From NCBI GenBank assembly GCA_028245195.1, contig JAOKCF010000001.1, positions 478,326-542,325 on the forward strand: a stretch of 64,000 nt of DNA, written 5' to 3'. This DNA comes from Vicingaceae bacterium (GTDB lineage Bacteria; Bacteroidota; Bacteroidia; Flavobacteriales_E; Vicingaceae). Of this stretch, positions 1 through 8,308 are shown piece after piece. The position numbers and the translations under genes were made by a program. How positions within the stretch are numbered: position 1 is the first letter of the stretch; each line of letters begins with the position of its first letter. The notes beneath the pieces were generated by a model. The model did not search any database and was not told the DNA's origin. It saw only the letters and a program-made list of their open reading frames with translations.

Positions 1-814
1 CGTTCTTATTGTACTGCTCCCCTACTTTATCTCGACAGATGCTAAAATCTTTAAACCAAAATAAAGTATTGTCTGGTAAGAATTGGAAAATCGGCACTCG
101 AGCCTCTTCCAAAATTTTCTCTTGCACATTTGGCAAAATGGCAATTCTTGTTAGCTTTTTAAGCGACAATTGAGTACCCGGATCAAAGACTCGAATAGAC
201 TCAATATCGTCTCCAAGAAATTCAATTCGATACGGGTTTTCATTGGCAAAAGAATAGATGTCTACAATTCCTCCACGTACCGAAAACTGACCTGGGTCGC
301 CTACAAAATCGACCCTCTCAAAGTGATACGCATTTAAGGTTTCAACCAAAAAGTCAATCGTCAATGAATCATTCAAGTGAATGTCTAAGGTGTTTTTTTG
401 AAGGTTCTTCTCCGTAATTACATATTCAGAAAGCGCTTCAGGGTATGAAACGATGAAGTATTGTTGCTCTTTGGCGCTAATTTTATTTAGCACCTCAGCT
501 CTGAGCTGAATATTTGCATTGTCTGTTTTCTCAGTTTCGTATGCCTTTCTATAAGATGATGGGTAGAACAAAGCTCGCTCGCCCGCCAACGCTTCTAAGT
601 CGTTTAAAAAGTAGGCAGCCTCTTCTTTGTCGGGCAACACGATAAACTGGTGAATGGGTATGTTTTTAGAAATTCCGTAAGCAATGAACGCATTTAAACT
701 ACCTGCTGTTCCTAAAAGATGGACGTGCGAAAGCAGACTATTTTTGAATTTTTCAGCAATAGTAATAACCCGCTTATCGGCCTGATAGCGGTTTCTCAAT
801 TCATCTAATTTCAT
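1..814 (-). CDS. mfd: Transcription-repair coupling factor Mfd, N-terminal part (runs off left edge)
   Basis: Mfd removes RNA polymerase stalled at DNA damage and recruits UvrA in the cytoplasm. Only the first 271 codons are present; the gene continues beyond base 1. Translating the complement from the ATG at 814 gives MKLDELRNRYQADKRV and then the UvrB-like N-terminal module. Its diagnostic stretch PGQFSVRGGIVDIYSF is followed by YRIEFLGDDIESIRVFDP, as in Mfd and UvrB domain 2. The translocase motor and RNA polymerase-binding domains lie outside the window. UvrB is the only close alternative, but the N-terminal segment before the PGQFSVRGG motif lacks the UvrB Walker A motif, so Mfd is preferred. 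Confidence 0.9.
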   Translation of the reverse strand, partial: MKLDELRNRYQADKRVITIAEKFKNSLLSHVHLLGTAGSLNAFIAYGISKNIPIHQFIVLPDKEEAAYFLNDLEALAGERALFYPSSYRKAYETEKTDNANIQLRAEVLNKISAKEQQYFIVSYPEALSEYVITEKNLQKNTLDIHLNDSLTIDFLVETLNAYHFERVDFVGDPGQFSVRGGIVDIYSFANENPYRIEFLGDDIESIRVFDPGTQLSLKKLTRIAILPNVQEKILEEARVPIFQFLPDNTLFWFKDFSICRDKVGEQYNKN

Positions 815-963
815 ACTAAATGTAAAAGTACTGGTATAAAGGTTGGGGCGGGGATTTTGTTTTGCAAAATAATGTAGAATTAACAAGAAATTAAAAGGTG
901 AGAAGTTTCTGCATTGAATCAAGGTAAACTATTCAAGGAGTCGATTTGGCAAAACCGTGAGGG

Positions 964-995
964 TTTGTACAGGACATTCTTATTCTTTATCTTCA
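964..995 (+). promoter_or_regulatory. Candidate promoter for the secreted esterase gene
   Basis: A TTTG at 964-967 is followed after 20 bases by TATCTTCA at 988-995, which matches the Bacteroidota -7 consensus TAnnTTTG at six of eight positions. The start codon is 25 bases downstream. The spacing fits the known 17-23 base range, but the -7 match is imperfect. Apart from this, the 205 bases between mfd and the esterase gene show nothing else I can support. Confidence 0.3.
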
Positions 996-1019
996 CCTCC
1001 CTTATAAACTAAAGAAAAC

Positions 1020-2870
1020 ATGCACTTTACGGTAAATAAAAAAACTCCAATGCTTTTCATTATCGTTTTGCTTTCGCTCCCTTTTATAAAAGTTGTAGCA
1101 CAGAACAACACAATACTCATTGATTATGGAAATTCAACCTCAACTGCTCCATGGAACAACATGACCAATCCACAAAACGGAAGCATAGGTAACTTAAAAG
1201 ATCGTTTTAACAGAAACACCGGTACTGCAATCTACGTAACTGATTCGTTCAGGGGAATTAATAATTCAGGAACTCAGTCTCCAAATTCCAATCTATCAAT
1301 TCCCGTTTCTGCAAGTAGGGATAGCTTTTTTGGTTCGGATTCTATTTTCAACGGATCTGCAGAACCAACAGCATCGTTTGAAATTAGCAATTTAGATACT
1401 TCAAAAATCTACACGATTACCATTTTTGGTTCAAGGATCGCCAACGATAATCGGGAAACAAAATACCTTTGTGCAGGCAGAACGCTCGATTCTGCGCTTC
1501 TAAATGTTTCCAACAACACAGATTCTGTAGTGGTATTTAATCTCGTTCCATCCGATTCTGGAAAAATTGAAATACGGATGAGCTCCGGACCTAACAACAC
1601 TAATAGTAATGGATTTTATTATATCGGTGCACTGAAAATGGAGTTTTCGGACACTTTACCTCCGCCCTCATTAGCACTTCAGAAACCAAGTGGAGGAGAA
1701 TATTGGCAAGTTGGAAAAACTGTAAAACTAAATTGGGAAACCACTGTGCCAGCTCAAACGATTTTGGAATACTCTAGCGATAATGGTCAGAACTGGAACT
1801 TCATCGACTCCGTGCCTGCGTTTATTGGGCAGTATAACTGGGTGGTTCCTTCTGCAGCAAGTCTTCAAAGCGCAGTCCGGATAACTGCTGATTCGTTGCA
1901 AGACCAATCTTTCAACTTTGAGATTGCTGGGAATTCGGATAGTTGCTTCGTAGTGGTAATTGGCTCTTCTACAGCAGCAGGTGCAGGAGCATCGGTAATC
2001 GATAGCGCTTGGGTAAATCGTTTTAAAGCGGAACTATACCAAAATGATACGAGGAAGCAAGTAATCAATTTGGCAAGAGGTGGTTATACTTCTTATCACT
2101 TAATACCTAGCAATAGTAGCGTAAGAGCCTCGGCTGTTGGCATAACAACAGATACTAATCGAAACATCACAAAAGCACTTAGCTTTCATCCGCAAGCCGT
2201 AGTTATCAACTTACCCTCCAACGATGCTGGGCGCAACTTTTCAACACCAAATCAAATGAGAAATTTCCGCCTTATGAAAAAGGAAGCGGACAGTTTAGGT
2301 GTACAATTGTGGGTTAGTACTACACAGCCGCGCAATTTCAACAATAGCAGGCAAATTCAAATTCAATTGGACACGAGAGATTCTATATTAGCTCAATTTG
2401 GTAATTACGCAATTGATTTTTGGAGTATCATCACTGATACCAATGGGCACATTCTTCCTAGGTTTAACTCAGGTGATGGAGTGCATTTAAATAATTTAGG
2501 TCACCGCATGCTTTTCAATCAGGCAATTTTATCGGGAATTTCAGACAGCCTGTGTTTTAATATCCTTGTTGGGCTCTACGAAGCAAAAATTAAATCCGTT
2601 GAAAAAATAAAGGTTTACCCGAACCCGTATAAGGACCAAATTCATGTTCAATTAAAGGAAAGAAATCTGACAAAGGCAGTTGCTAGACTCTATGATGTTC
2701 ATGGGCGTTTGCTGTGGGAAGAAGTATTGGATACCCCAACGAGCCAAATTGCACTTACCCTCAGCCCTAATTTTTCATCTACCTTCTCCGGCATGCAATT
2801 TCTAAAGCTTGCTTTCCATAACGATCAACAAGTACAAGTAGAAACCTTTCCGATAGTTCATTTTAAATAA
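1020..2870 (+). CDS. Secreted SGNH/GDSL-type esterase with T9SS C-terminal sorting domain
   Basis: This is a 616-residue exported protein, probably an esterase or carbohydrate acetylesterase acting outside the cell. Residues 1-28 form a signal peptide ending in VVAQ. Residues about 30-210 look like a carbohydrate-binding beta-sandwich, and residues about 215-300 are Ig-like (KPSGGEYWQVGKTVKLNWE). The catalytic domain starts with VVVIGSSTAAGAG; S317 is the likely nucleophile. It continues with NLARGGYT (block II), LPSND (block III) and D486-G-V-H489 (block V). The C-terminus (VYPNPYKDQIHVQL, then ARLYDVHGRLL) is a type A sorting domain for the type IX secretion system, whose regulator PorX and lipoprotein SprE are also in this window. 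The substrate is not predictable from sequence alone. Confidence 0.8.
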   Translation: MHFTVNKKTPMLFIIVLLSLPFIKVVAQNNTILIDYGNSTSTAPWNNMTNPQNGSIGNLKDRFNRNTGTAIYVTDSFRGINNSGTQSPNSNLSIPVSASRDSFFGSDSIFNGSAEPTASFEISNLDTSKIYTITIFGSRIANDNRETKYLCAGRTLDSALLNVSNNTDSVVVFNLVPSDSGKIEIRMSSGPNNTNSNGFYYIGALKMEFSDTLPPPSLALQKPSGGEYWQVGKTVKLNWETTVPAQTILEYSSDNGQNWNFIDSVPAFIGQYNWVVPSAASLQSAVRITADSLQDQSFNFEIAGNSDSCFVVVIGSSTAAGAGASVIDSAWVNRFKAELYQNDTRKQVINLARGGYTSYHLIPSNSSVRASAVGITTDTNRNITKALSFHPQAVVINLPSNDAGRNFSTPNQMRNFRLMKKEADSLGVQLWVSTTQPRNFNNSRQIQIQLDTRDSILAQFGNYAIDFWSIITDTNGHILPRFNSGDGVHLNNLGHRMLFNQAILSGISDSLCFNILVGLYEAKIKSVEKIKVYPNPYKDQIHVQLKERNLTKAVARLYDVHGRLLWEEVLDTPTSQIALTLSPNFSSTFSGMQFLKLAFHNDQQVQVETFPIVHFK

Positions 2871-2919
2871 AATGGCAATTAATGTGGTAGCTCTTATTAA
2901 GGTTTTCTGAAGCGCTTCC

Positions 2920-5226
2920 CTAAAACTTCAAGACTAACCCTACCGTGTAGTTTCTGTCCAACTCGTCTGCAAAGTATCGTTGACGATTCAAGTAATCTCG
3001 GTATTCGGTGTTCAAAGCGTTCTCTACTCCCAAATGTGCTTCCAATCGAATGCCCTTCAATTGTTTTTCTGCAGAAACTCTAAACCCTAATAAATAATAT
3101 CCTTCTGGAGGTGCCACAAAATCTTGCTCCTCAATAATCTTTCGTTGCTCAAATACATATTTGTGAATCATTTGAAGTTCTACATTTTTAAGAGACTTCA
3201 CTTCGGGTATTTGATAGCTCGTAGAGGATAAAATAGAATTACTCGGCAGATTAATTAGTGCAATCCCATTATCTATTTCATTCCCTCGAATAAAGCTGTA
3301 ATTAAGCTCCGTCAGCAACTTCTCGTTGATCTGATATTTGGTCACAAAATCCAACCCATAGATCTGAGCATCTGTTTGTTCGTATTTAAAAATGGGAAAA
3401 GCACCACGTATGGTTAAGCGAAATTCATCCTGTGCCTGTAAATAAATATAATCTTGTATATACTGATGATACAACAACAATTCTGCAAAATATTTATCTT
3501 TTTTCTTGGTCGCAAATGAAAGCGTGTTTTTTATTGCTTGCTCCGAATCTAGGTTAATATCCCCTTCTTCAATTCCACTCACTCCTTGATGCAAGCCATT
3601 ACTATACAGCTCATTCACTTCAGGATTTCGAGCAGCCAAACCAACATTATAATTCATTGAAAATTGATCATTAAACGAATACTGCATACCCGCTGAAGCC
3701 ATGTAATTCAAGTATTTATTCTCAAAATTTAAAATCTCTCTTGGAACCGAAATCGAAATAGTCGCTACCTTCCGAATTTCTTCTTCAACCCTTGCTCCGA
3801 GCTCCAACTTTAACTTCTTAAATGATTTCGTGGCGATTAAAAAAGAACCCCTTTCATTAGACAAATAATTAGGAATCAATGGCAAAATACCAGTCTCAGG
3901 TATGTTCTGATTATTTACTCGATTAACTTGGATTCCTGATTTCAAATGCCATTCATTTTTAAAATAATAATGGAATTTGGCTTCGAAAAAATCACTTTCT
4001 TGGTCCAAACTCAACGAAGGCTTATCTCCTCTCCCACCTCTTCGAACATCAAATTCTTTTCTATAATTGAGTTGTTTGGCATAGACCAACTCAACCCATG
4101 CCTGTTCAGAAAACAAATACTTAGTACTTGCCTTTAACAAGTGATGGTTTACCTCTTGTCTTGGATTTTGGATGTCGTAAGAAAAATCATCTTGTGTGTA
4201 GAAAGGCTCTTCACGTTCAAAGGCAGTTTGCAAATCTGTTAAGTTCCCAACTTGAGAGCCTCTTAGGATTCCAATTTGAGTATTGAAAGAGCTGTAATAA
4301 ACATTTGCCGTCCATTTAGTTGTAATTTGCTTTTCAAGTTCGGCTGCAAAATTATACTCTTCAAACCCAGTGTTAGTCAAGAAGTAGTTGGGCGTATTGG
4401 AGTCGCCAGTCTTTTTAATTGAGCCATTTACTTTCCACCCGAACCATTTATTGTATTGCTGCAATTCAAGATTTACTCCGTTTCCAAGTCCGTTAGAGTT
4501 AAAAAAGTAACGTGCCTTGCCATGTAAGTGAGGTTCTTTTTCTATTTTTTTTGGATCAACCAAAATAACACTACCCAAACTGTTACCCATAAACTCCACG
4601 GCCCCAACCCCTTTTACCACCGTAATACGGTTTGCTACAAGTGGGTCAATTTCCGGTGCATGATCAAAACCCCACTGTTGACCACTTTGTGCTATACCAT
4701 TGTTTAAAATCAATAATCGGTTGCCATATAATCCATGAACAACTGGTTTTGAGACCCCATTCCCATTTTTTATCGTTGAAACACCACTGATATCTTCTAA
4801 CGTTTGCCCTAAACTTTTTGAGAGTTGTTGATTGATTTGCCTTGCATTCAACACCTCCACTTCTTGGCTTTTTGATTCTTGAATATGGTCCTCAATTGTT
4901 ACCTCATTTATCAATTCGCTGCTATGCTCAACATAAAATGTACAGGTAGTATCTGATGATAATCGAAATAAAATATTTTGAGTTTCGCAACCGATGTGGC
5001 TAATTACTATATGATATTCCCCTTCACATAGTTTTTTTAATTCAAAATTTCCGGATAAATCTGACACCACACCTGTAGTTAACTCATCTAAATAAATAGA
5101 AGCAAACTCTATTGGTTTTAAAGTGCCCTTATCTAACACTTTCCCAAAAACAGTTAGCTCGCATGTTTGTGCATGCGAGCTAATTACTGTAATGGTAAAA
5201 AATAAAATTAAAAGTTTATCTAACAT
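2920..5226 (-). CDS. TonB-dependent outer-membrane receptor, probably for zinc
   Basis: The 768-residue protein has a signal peptide (residues 1-19, ending SSHA), a carboxypeptidase-regulatory-like beta-sandwich (about 25-105) typical of Bacteroidota receptors, a plug domain (about 125-225) and a 22-strand-type barrel ending in YTVGLVLKF. The plug contains NGIAQSGQQWGFDHAPEID, reminiscent of the corresponding plug region of the zinc receptor ZnuD. The gene overlaps the end of the upstream lipoprotein gene by 11 bases, so both are probably one transcript. A Fur-family regulator is divergently encoded next to them. The zinc assignment rests on this context and the plug resemblance; iron or a metallophore are alternatives. 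Confidence 0.8.
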   Translation of the reverse strand: MLDKLLILFFTITVISSHAQTCELTVFGKVLDKGTLKPIEFASIYLDELTTGVVSDLSGNFELKKLCEGEYHIVISHIGCETQNILFRLSSDTTCTFYVEHSSELINEVTIEDHIQESKSQEVEVLNARQINQQLSKSLGQTLEDISGVSTIKNGNGVSKPVVHGLYGNRLLILNNGIAQSGQQWGFDHAPEIDPLVANRITVVKGVGAVEFMGNSLGSVILVDPKKIEKEPHLHGKARYFFNSNGLGNGVNLELQQYNKWFGWKVNGSIKKTGDSNTPNYFLTNTGFEEYNFAAELEKQITTKWTANVYYSSFNTQIGILRGSQVGNLTDLQTAFEREEPFYTQDDFSYDIQNPRQEVNHHLLKASTKYLFSEQAWVELVYAKQLNYRKEFDVRRGGRGDKPSLSLDQESDFFEAKFHYYFKNEWHLKSGIQVNRVNNQNIPETGILPLIPNYLSNERGSFLIATKSFKKLKLELGARVEEEIRKVATISISVPREILNFENKYLNYMASAGMQYSFNDQFSMNYNVGLAARNPEVNELYSNGLHQGVSGIEEGDINLDSEQAIKNTLSFATKKKDKYFAELLLYHQYIQDYIYLQAQDEFRLTIRGAFPIFKYEQTDAQIYGLDFVTKYQINEKLLTELNYSFIRGNEIDNGIALINLPSNSILSSTSYQIPEVKSLKNVELQMIHKYVFEQRKIIEEQDFVAPPEGYYLLGFRVSAEKQLKGIRLEAHLGVENALNTEYRDYLNRQRYFADELDRNYTVGLVLKF

Positions 5227-5779
5227 TTATTGGAAAAACGACTTCTATATCTGTTTCACCGCCGGCATTTGTGATGTCTCCACCACTTACCCCTGTTGCG
5301 GCTTTATCTGGTTTATGTCGTAAAATTACTGTTAAAGATCCTCCCATCGTTCTAGATTCAAAAGTTGTAGATAAACCAAGTGGATTTCCGTTTTTATCAA
5401 CATCAGCATAGGAAATTATATAATCCCCCGCGGTTACTTGAAAAAACACCTGGTGCTCGTCGCCTTCTTCTAAAACTTCATTCGTAATAGAATCTGCAGG
5501 AGTTTCTAGTTCATTTAGAAACTCTAAAGTACCGGAGTAAGTAACATTAGCATCTATAGAATCTGTCGTTATCACTGGAGCATTTCCTCCGTCTCCATCT
5601 AAATCTTTAAACTGAAATACTTTCGCAGTTCCGCCCATTACAGGTGTTAATGTATATTTTACTGTCGTAATTACCTCTTCCTCATTGGGTATTATAGGCG
5701 TTACCGGCTCATTCTCGTCATCTTCCTTACATGCAAATAAAGATATTGCTATGAAGGCATAAATAAGTTTTGTTTTCAT
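5216..5779 (-). CDS. Small lipoprotein of the metal-uptake operon
   Basis: A 187-residue lipoprotein begins at the ATG at 5779 (MKTKLIYAFIAISLFACKED), with a lipobox LFAC at residues 14-17 and an acidic stretch DDENEP just after. An upstream in-frame extension exists but would run through the regulator promoter, and it lacks a signal peptide at its start. The mature part is a beta-rich domain with FKDLDGDGGNAPVI, DEHQVFFQV and VSGGDITNAGGETDIEVVF. I recall similar proteins in Bacteroidota annotated only as a periplasmic-binding-fold-like family, usually beside a TonB receptor. It may capture metal at the outer membrane for the receptor; that role is inferred from context, not from a known active site. 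Confidence 0.75.
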   Translation of the reverse strand: MKTKLIYAFIAISLFACKEDDENEPVTPIIPNEEEVITTVKYTLTPVMGGTAKVFQFKDLDGDGGNAPVITTDSIDANVTYSGTLEFLNELETPADSITNEVLEEGDEHQVFFQVTAGDYIISYADVDKNGNPLGLSTTFESRTMGGSLTVILRHKPDKAATGVSGGDITNAGGETDIEVVFPINVR

Positions 5780-5803
5780 AATAATGGCTTTTGTTATTTT
5801 TGG

Positions 5804-5835
5804 TAAAAATAGAGAAAGAATTACTACTATTGCAA
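5804..5835 (-). promoter_or_regulatory. Candidate promoter of the lipoprotein-receptor operon
   Basis: On the minus strand a TTG (5835-5833) is followed after 21 bases by TATTTTTA (5811-5804), a seven-of-eight match to the Bacteroidota -7 box TAnnTTTG. The lipoprotein start codon is 24 bases further on. The TTG lies inside the palindrome at 5828-5848, so a regulator bound there should block this promoter. Confidence 0.45.
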
Positions 5836-5848
5836 CATTGTCGCAATA
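5828..5848. promoter_or_regulatory. Near-perfect 21-bp palindrome, candidate Fur/Zur operator
   Basis: The site has 6-bp arms TATTGC and GCAATA around AACATTGTC, and 18 of 21 positions agree with its own reverse complement (mismatches at the centre and at one symmetric pair). It sits between the divergent regulator and lipoprotein genes and ends 6 bases before the regulator start codon. Fur-family dimers bind inverted repeats of about this size, so autoregulation and control of the uptake operon are likely. The binding itself is inferred. Confidence 0.6.
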
Positions 5849-5854
5849 ATATTT

Positions 5855-6232
5855 ATGAAAAGAAGAAATACTCCTACAAAAGAAAAGGTCTTGACAATTT
5901 TGAAATCCCAAGATTATGCAATCAGTCACGAGACGATTGCTGACAATATAATAGATATCAATAGAGCGACTATTTATAGAATACTAAATCGATTCTGTGA
6001 GGATGGCCTTGCTCATAAGATTGTAGCTGAAAATGGAAAACAATATTTTGCCTTATGCAAAACTTGCGAAGTAAAGGACCATCATCACAACCACCTCCAT
6101 TTTCAGTGTAACAACTGTGAAAAAGTTGAATGCTTTAAGAGTGAAATCAATATTTCTCTACCTGAAGGTTATAGTGTCGGGAATTTTAACGGCTTACTGA
6201 GTGGATTGTGCGGTAACTGCGCTGCTGATTAA
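5855..6232 (+). CDS. Fur-family metal-responsive repressor, Zur-like
   Basis: The 125-residue protein has a winged-helix N-terminus with recognition helix RATIYRILNRF (residues 37-47). Its metal-binding dimerisation half contains C68, C71, a histidine cluster DHHHNHLHF (75-83), C85-x-x-C88, C93 and C119-x-x-C122. The two CxxC pairs are the usual structural zinc site, and the histidine cluster is where Fur and Zur proteins bind the regulatory metal. It is shorter than classical Fur (about 145 residues), which fits many Zur-type proteins. It is divergent from a lipoprotein/TonB-receptor operon, with a palindrome between them. Zinc is the best guess for the sensed metal; iron or manganese cannot be excluded. 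Its last 4 bases overlap the convergent gene. Confidence 0.8.
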   Translation: MKRRNTPTKEKVLTILKSQDYAISHETIADNIIDINRATIYRILNRFCEDGLAHKIVAENGKQYFALCKTCEVKDHHHNHLHFQCNNCEKVECFKSEINISLPEGYSVGNFNGLLSGLCGNCAAD

Positions 6233-6621
6233 CAGTCGCAGGATTTTCCCTCTTTAGATACACTTAACATCTCTACTCTTTCTTCATTTTCACACACTTC
6301 CCAAATCATAGTGTATTCTCCTTTGTCAAATTTATTTTCTAAGCGATAAACCGGGCACGGCTTTTTCTGAGCATTACTTTCTGAAAAATTAATATCAGAA
6401 GCATGTTGAATTTCCACCCACTTTTTATCTTCTAATCCCAAACATTTCAATTGACATACAGCCCTAGCCGAAATACTTACCGTAGAACTATCAATGGTGG
6501 TCATAATTCGATTTTCCGGTGTCCACGTATTTAATTCTCGGTCTCCAAAAATTACATACACAATAAGCAATCCGAGGCCTACACCAATTAAATAAGTTCT
6601 AAATCTTCTCCAAAATGTCAT
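6229..6621 (-). CDS. Small membrane-anchored protein, DUF4258-like
   Basis: From the ATG at 6621 the protein has 130 residues: a basic start (MTFWRRFRTYLIG), one membrane segment (LIGVGLGLLIVYVIF, about residues 10-25) and a soluble domain with several cysteines, ending in SCDC. The piece ANFSES-like/KKPCPVYRLENKF resembles the DUF4258 proteins that sit beside alanine dehydrogenase in flavobacteria. A longer start at 6645 adds eight residues without a better signal. It lies 49 bases after the alanine dehydrogenase-like gene and may be cotranscribed. The function is unknown. Confidence 0.65.
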   Translation of the reverse strand: MTFWRRFRTYLIGVGLGLLIVYVIFGDRELNTWTPENRIMTTIDSSTVSISARAVCQLKCLGLEDKKWVEIQHASDINFSESNAQKKPCPVYRLENKFDKGEYTMIWEVCENEERVEMLSVSKEGKSCDC

Positions 6622-6670
6622 ATTACAAAAGTAAGTTGAAAGCACACCGCTTCATGTGCTTCAGAAAAAT

Positions 6671-7891
6671 TTAATAGGCTGCCAACAACAAATCCAAATC
6701 TTTGAAAGGCAAACCAAATTCTTCTGCCAAAAATGGATTGGTCAACATTCCTTTATAAAGGTAAATACCTGAACGAACAGATAAAATTTTTCGAATGCAG
6801 TGATCAATTCCTCCTCCATCTCCTAATTCAATAATTACCGGAGCAAAAATATTGCTTAACGCATAAGAGGCTGTTCGTGCAGCTCTAGAAGGTATGTTAG
6901 GAACACAATAATGAATAACACCGTACAGCTTGTAGGTTGGATTGGCATGTGTCGTCACCTTGGAAGTTTCAAAGCAGCCACCTTGGTCAATGCTAACGTC
7001 AACTATCACTGAGCCTTCTGCCATGTTTTGCACCATTTCTTCACTCACAATAATAGGCGAACGACTTTTAGGAGAACGCATAGCACCTATTGCCACATCC
7101 GCATGCTTTAATGCGTTTGCGATGACCTTCGGTTGAAGCGTGGAAGTATAAACTCTTCTTCCCAGAGCGTCTTGTAATCGTCTTAATTTAGAAGTATTGT
7201 TGCTAAACACTTTTACAGAAGCGCCTAATCCTAAGGCAGCTCTAGTTGCAAACTCTGCAACAGCACCTGCACCAAAAATAACTACCTCAGTTGGTTTTAC
7301 TCCAGAAATTCCGCCCATCATTAGCCCTTGGCCACCGTTCACATTACTCAAGTATTCCGCAGCAATTAAAATTGAACTGTTCCCTGCAATTTCACTCATT
7401 GCCCGAATAACAGGAAAGCTTCCTGTATTATCCTTTATATAATCATAGGCAATTGCCGTAACCTTCTTATCAATTAATTTTTTAAGAAAGTCTTTGGACT
7501 GAACTGGTAATTGAAGGGTAGAAATTAACGTTTGGCCCTGTTGCATCAAATCTAATTCTTCTGGTGAAAGCGGTTCCACTTTAAGAATAATGTCAGCCTT
7601 ATATACTAACTTGGTATCGTATGCAATTTGAGCTCCAGCTTCACTGTAGTCATTGTCAGAAAAATTAGCTTTTTCTCCCGCCTTTGATTGAATTAATACT
7701 TCGTGCCCGTTGTTTACCAAAAGTTCTACATCTTGAGGAACAAGAGGAACTCTGCGTTCTTGCAGAGAGGTTTCCTTCGGAACACCAATAAACAGGCTAT
7801 TATTTTTTGTTTTAACCGCTTCAAGCTGCTCTTGAGGAAGCATTCTAGTGGCGGCCTGAGCCAATGATTTTACAATATCTTCAGACATCAA
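6671..7891 (-). CDS. ald: Alanine dehydrogenase / transhydrogenase-alpha family protein
   Basis: The 406-residue protein belongs to the family that includes alanine dehydrogenase (L-alanine + NAD to pyruvate + ammonia + NADH). It carries the N-terminal substrate domain (IGVPKETSLQERRVPLVPQ), the MSEIAG helix, a Rossmann nucleotide site VVIFGAGAVAEFATRAA (about residues 202-218) and GSVIVDVSIDQGG. It has about 35 more N-terminal residues than the Bacillus enzyme. At the position of the catalytic histidine of the Bacillus and Mycobacterium enzymes (in FLHLAA) it reads TLQLPVQ, as transhydrogenase alpha subunits do. The fold is certain and the exact reaction less so. The gene overlaps tsaE by 4 bases, so translation is probably coupled. 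Confidence 0.8.
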   Translation of the reverse strand: MMSEDIVKSLAQAATRMLPQEQLEAVKTKNNSLFIGVPKETSLQERRVPLVPQDVELLVNNGHEVLIQSKAGEKANFSDNDYSEAGAQIAYDTKLVYKADIILKVEPLSPEELDLMQQGQTLISTLQLPVQSKDFLKKLIDKKVTAIAYDYIKDNTGSFPVIRAMSEIAGNSSILIAAEYLSNVNGGQGLMMGGISGVKPTEVVIFGAGAVAEFATRAALGLGASVKVFSNNTSKLRRLQDALGRRVYTSTLQPKVIANALKHADVAIGAMRSPKSRSPIIVSEEMVQNMAEGSVIVDVSIDQGGCFETSKVTTHANPTYKLYGVIHYCVPNIPSRAARTASYALSNIFAPVIIELGDGGGIDHCIRKILSVRSGIYLYKGMLTNPFLAEEFGLPFKDLDLLLAAY

Positions 7892-8304
7892 TTGATTTTG
7901 TTTATTAAAAATTCTCGTCCTTTTCCCGCAATAGATATGTGAATTTCAAGCCTTTTTTCGGGCAACAAATTTTCTATTTTTGATGGCCACTCAATTAAAC
8001 AGAGGTTTCCTCCGTAAAAATAATCCTCAACACCTATATCAAAAGCTTCTTCTTCAGATTCTAATCGGTAAAAATCAAAATGAAATACTTCCCGCTCATC
8101 ATCTGATTCATATTCATTTACAATTGAGAAAGTGGGTGAACTCACGTTATCTTCTACACCAAGCAAGTTACACATATTTTTAATTAGCGTTGTCTTGCCC
8201 GCACCCAAATCACCCCGAAAGGCAATGATCTGATATTCCTTAATTGAACCAATAATGGCTCTAGAAACCGTTTCCAACTCATTTTCAGTTGCTAAGATTT
8301 TCAT
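7888..8304 (-). CDS. tsaE: tRNA t6A-synthesis ATPase TsaE
   Basis: TsaE is the ATPase of the TsaB-TsaD-TsaE complex that makes N6-threonylcarbamoyladenosine at position 37 of ANN-decoding tRNAs. The 138-residue length is normal. The Walker A motif GDLGAGKTT is at residues 31-39, and the family segments SPTFSIVNEY, FHFDFYRL and LIEWP follow in the expected order. It lies 4 bases after porX and overlaps the next gene, so it sits in the middle of a porX-tsaE-ald operon. Confidence 0.95.
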   Translation of the reverse strand: MKILATENELETVSRAIIGSIKEYQIIAFRGDLGAGKTTLIKNMCNLLGVEDNVSSPTFSIVNEYESDDEREVFHFDFYRLESEEEAFDIGVEDYFYGGNLCLIEWPSKIENLLPEKRLEIHISIAGKGREFLINKIN

Positions 8305-8308
8305 ACAA

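Noticed and set aside
1409-2068. Minus-strand open frames of 60-70 codons inside the esterase gene
   Set aside because: They are antisense to a well-supported secreted protein, have no family resemblance and no promoter; similar shadow frames throughout the window were left out for the same reason.
2905-2920. GAAGCGCTTC palindrome between the esterase and receptor genes as a terminator
   Set aside because: It has no loop and no T run, so a terminator function cannot be supported.
5780-5929. Longer start for the lipoprotein, giving 237 residues
   Set aside because: The extension crosses the palindrome and the divergent regulator gene and puts the lipoprotein signal 50 residues inside the protein.
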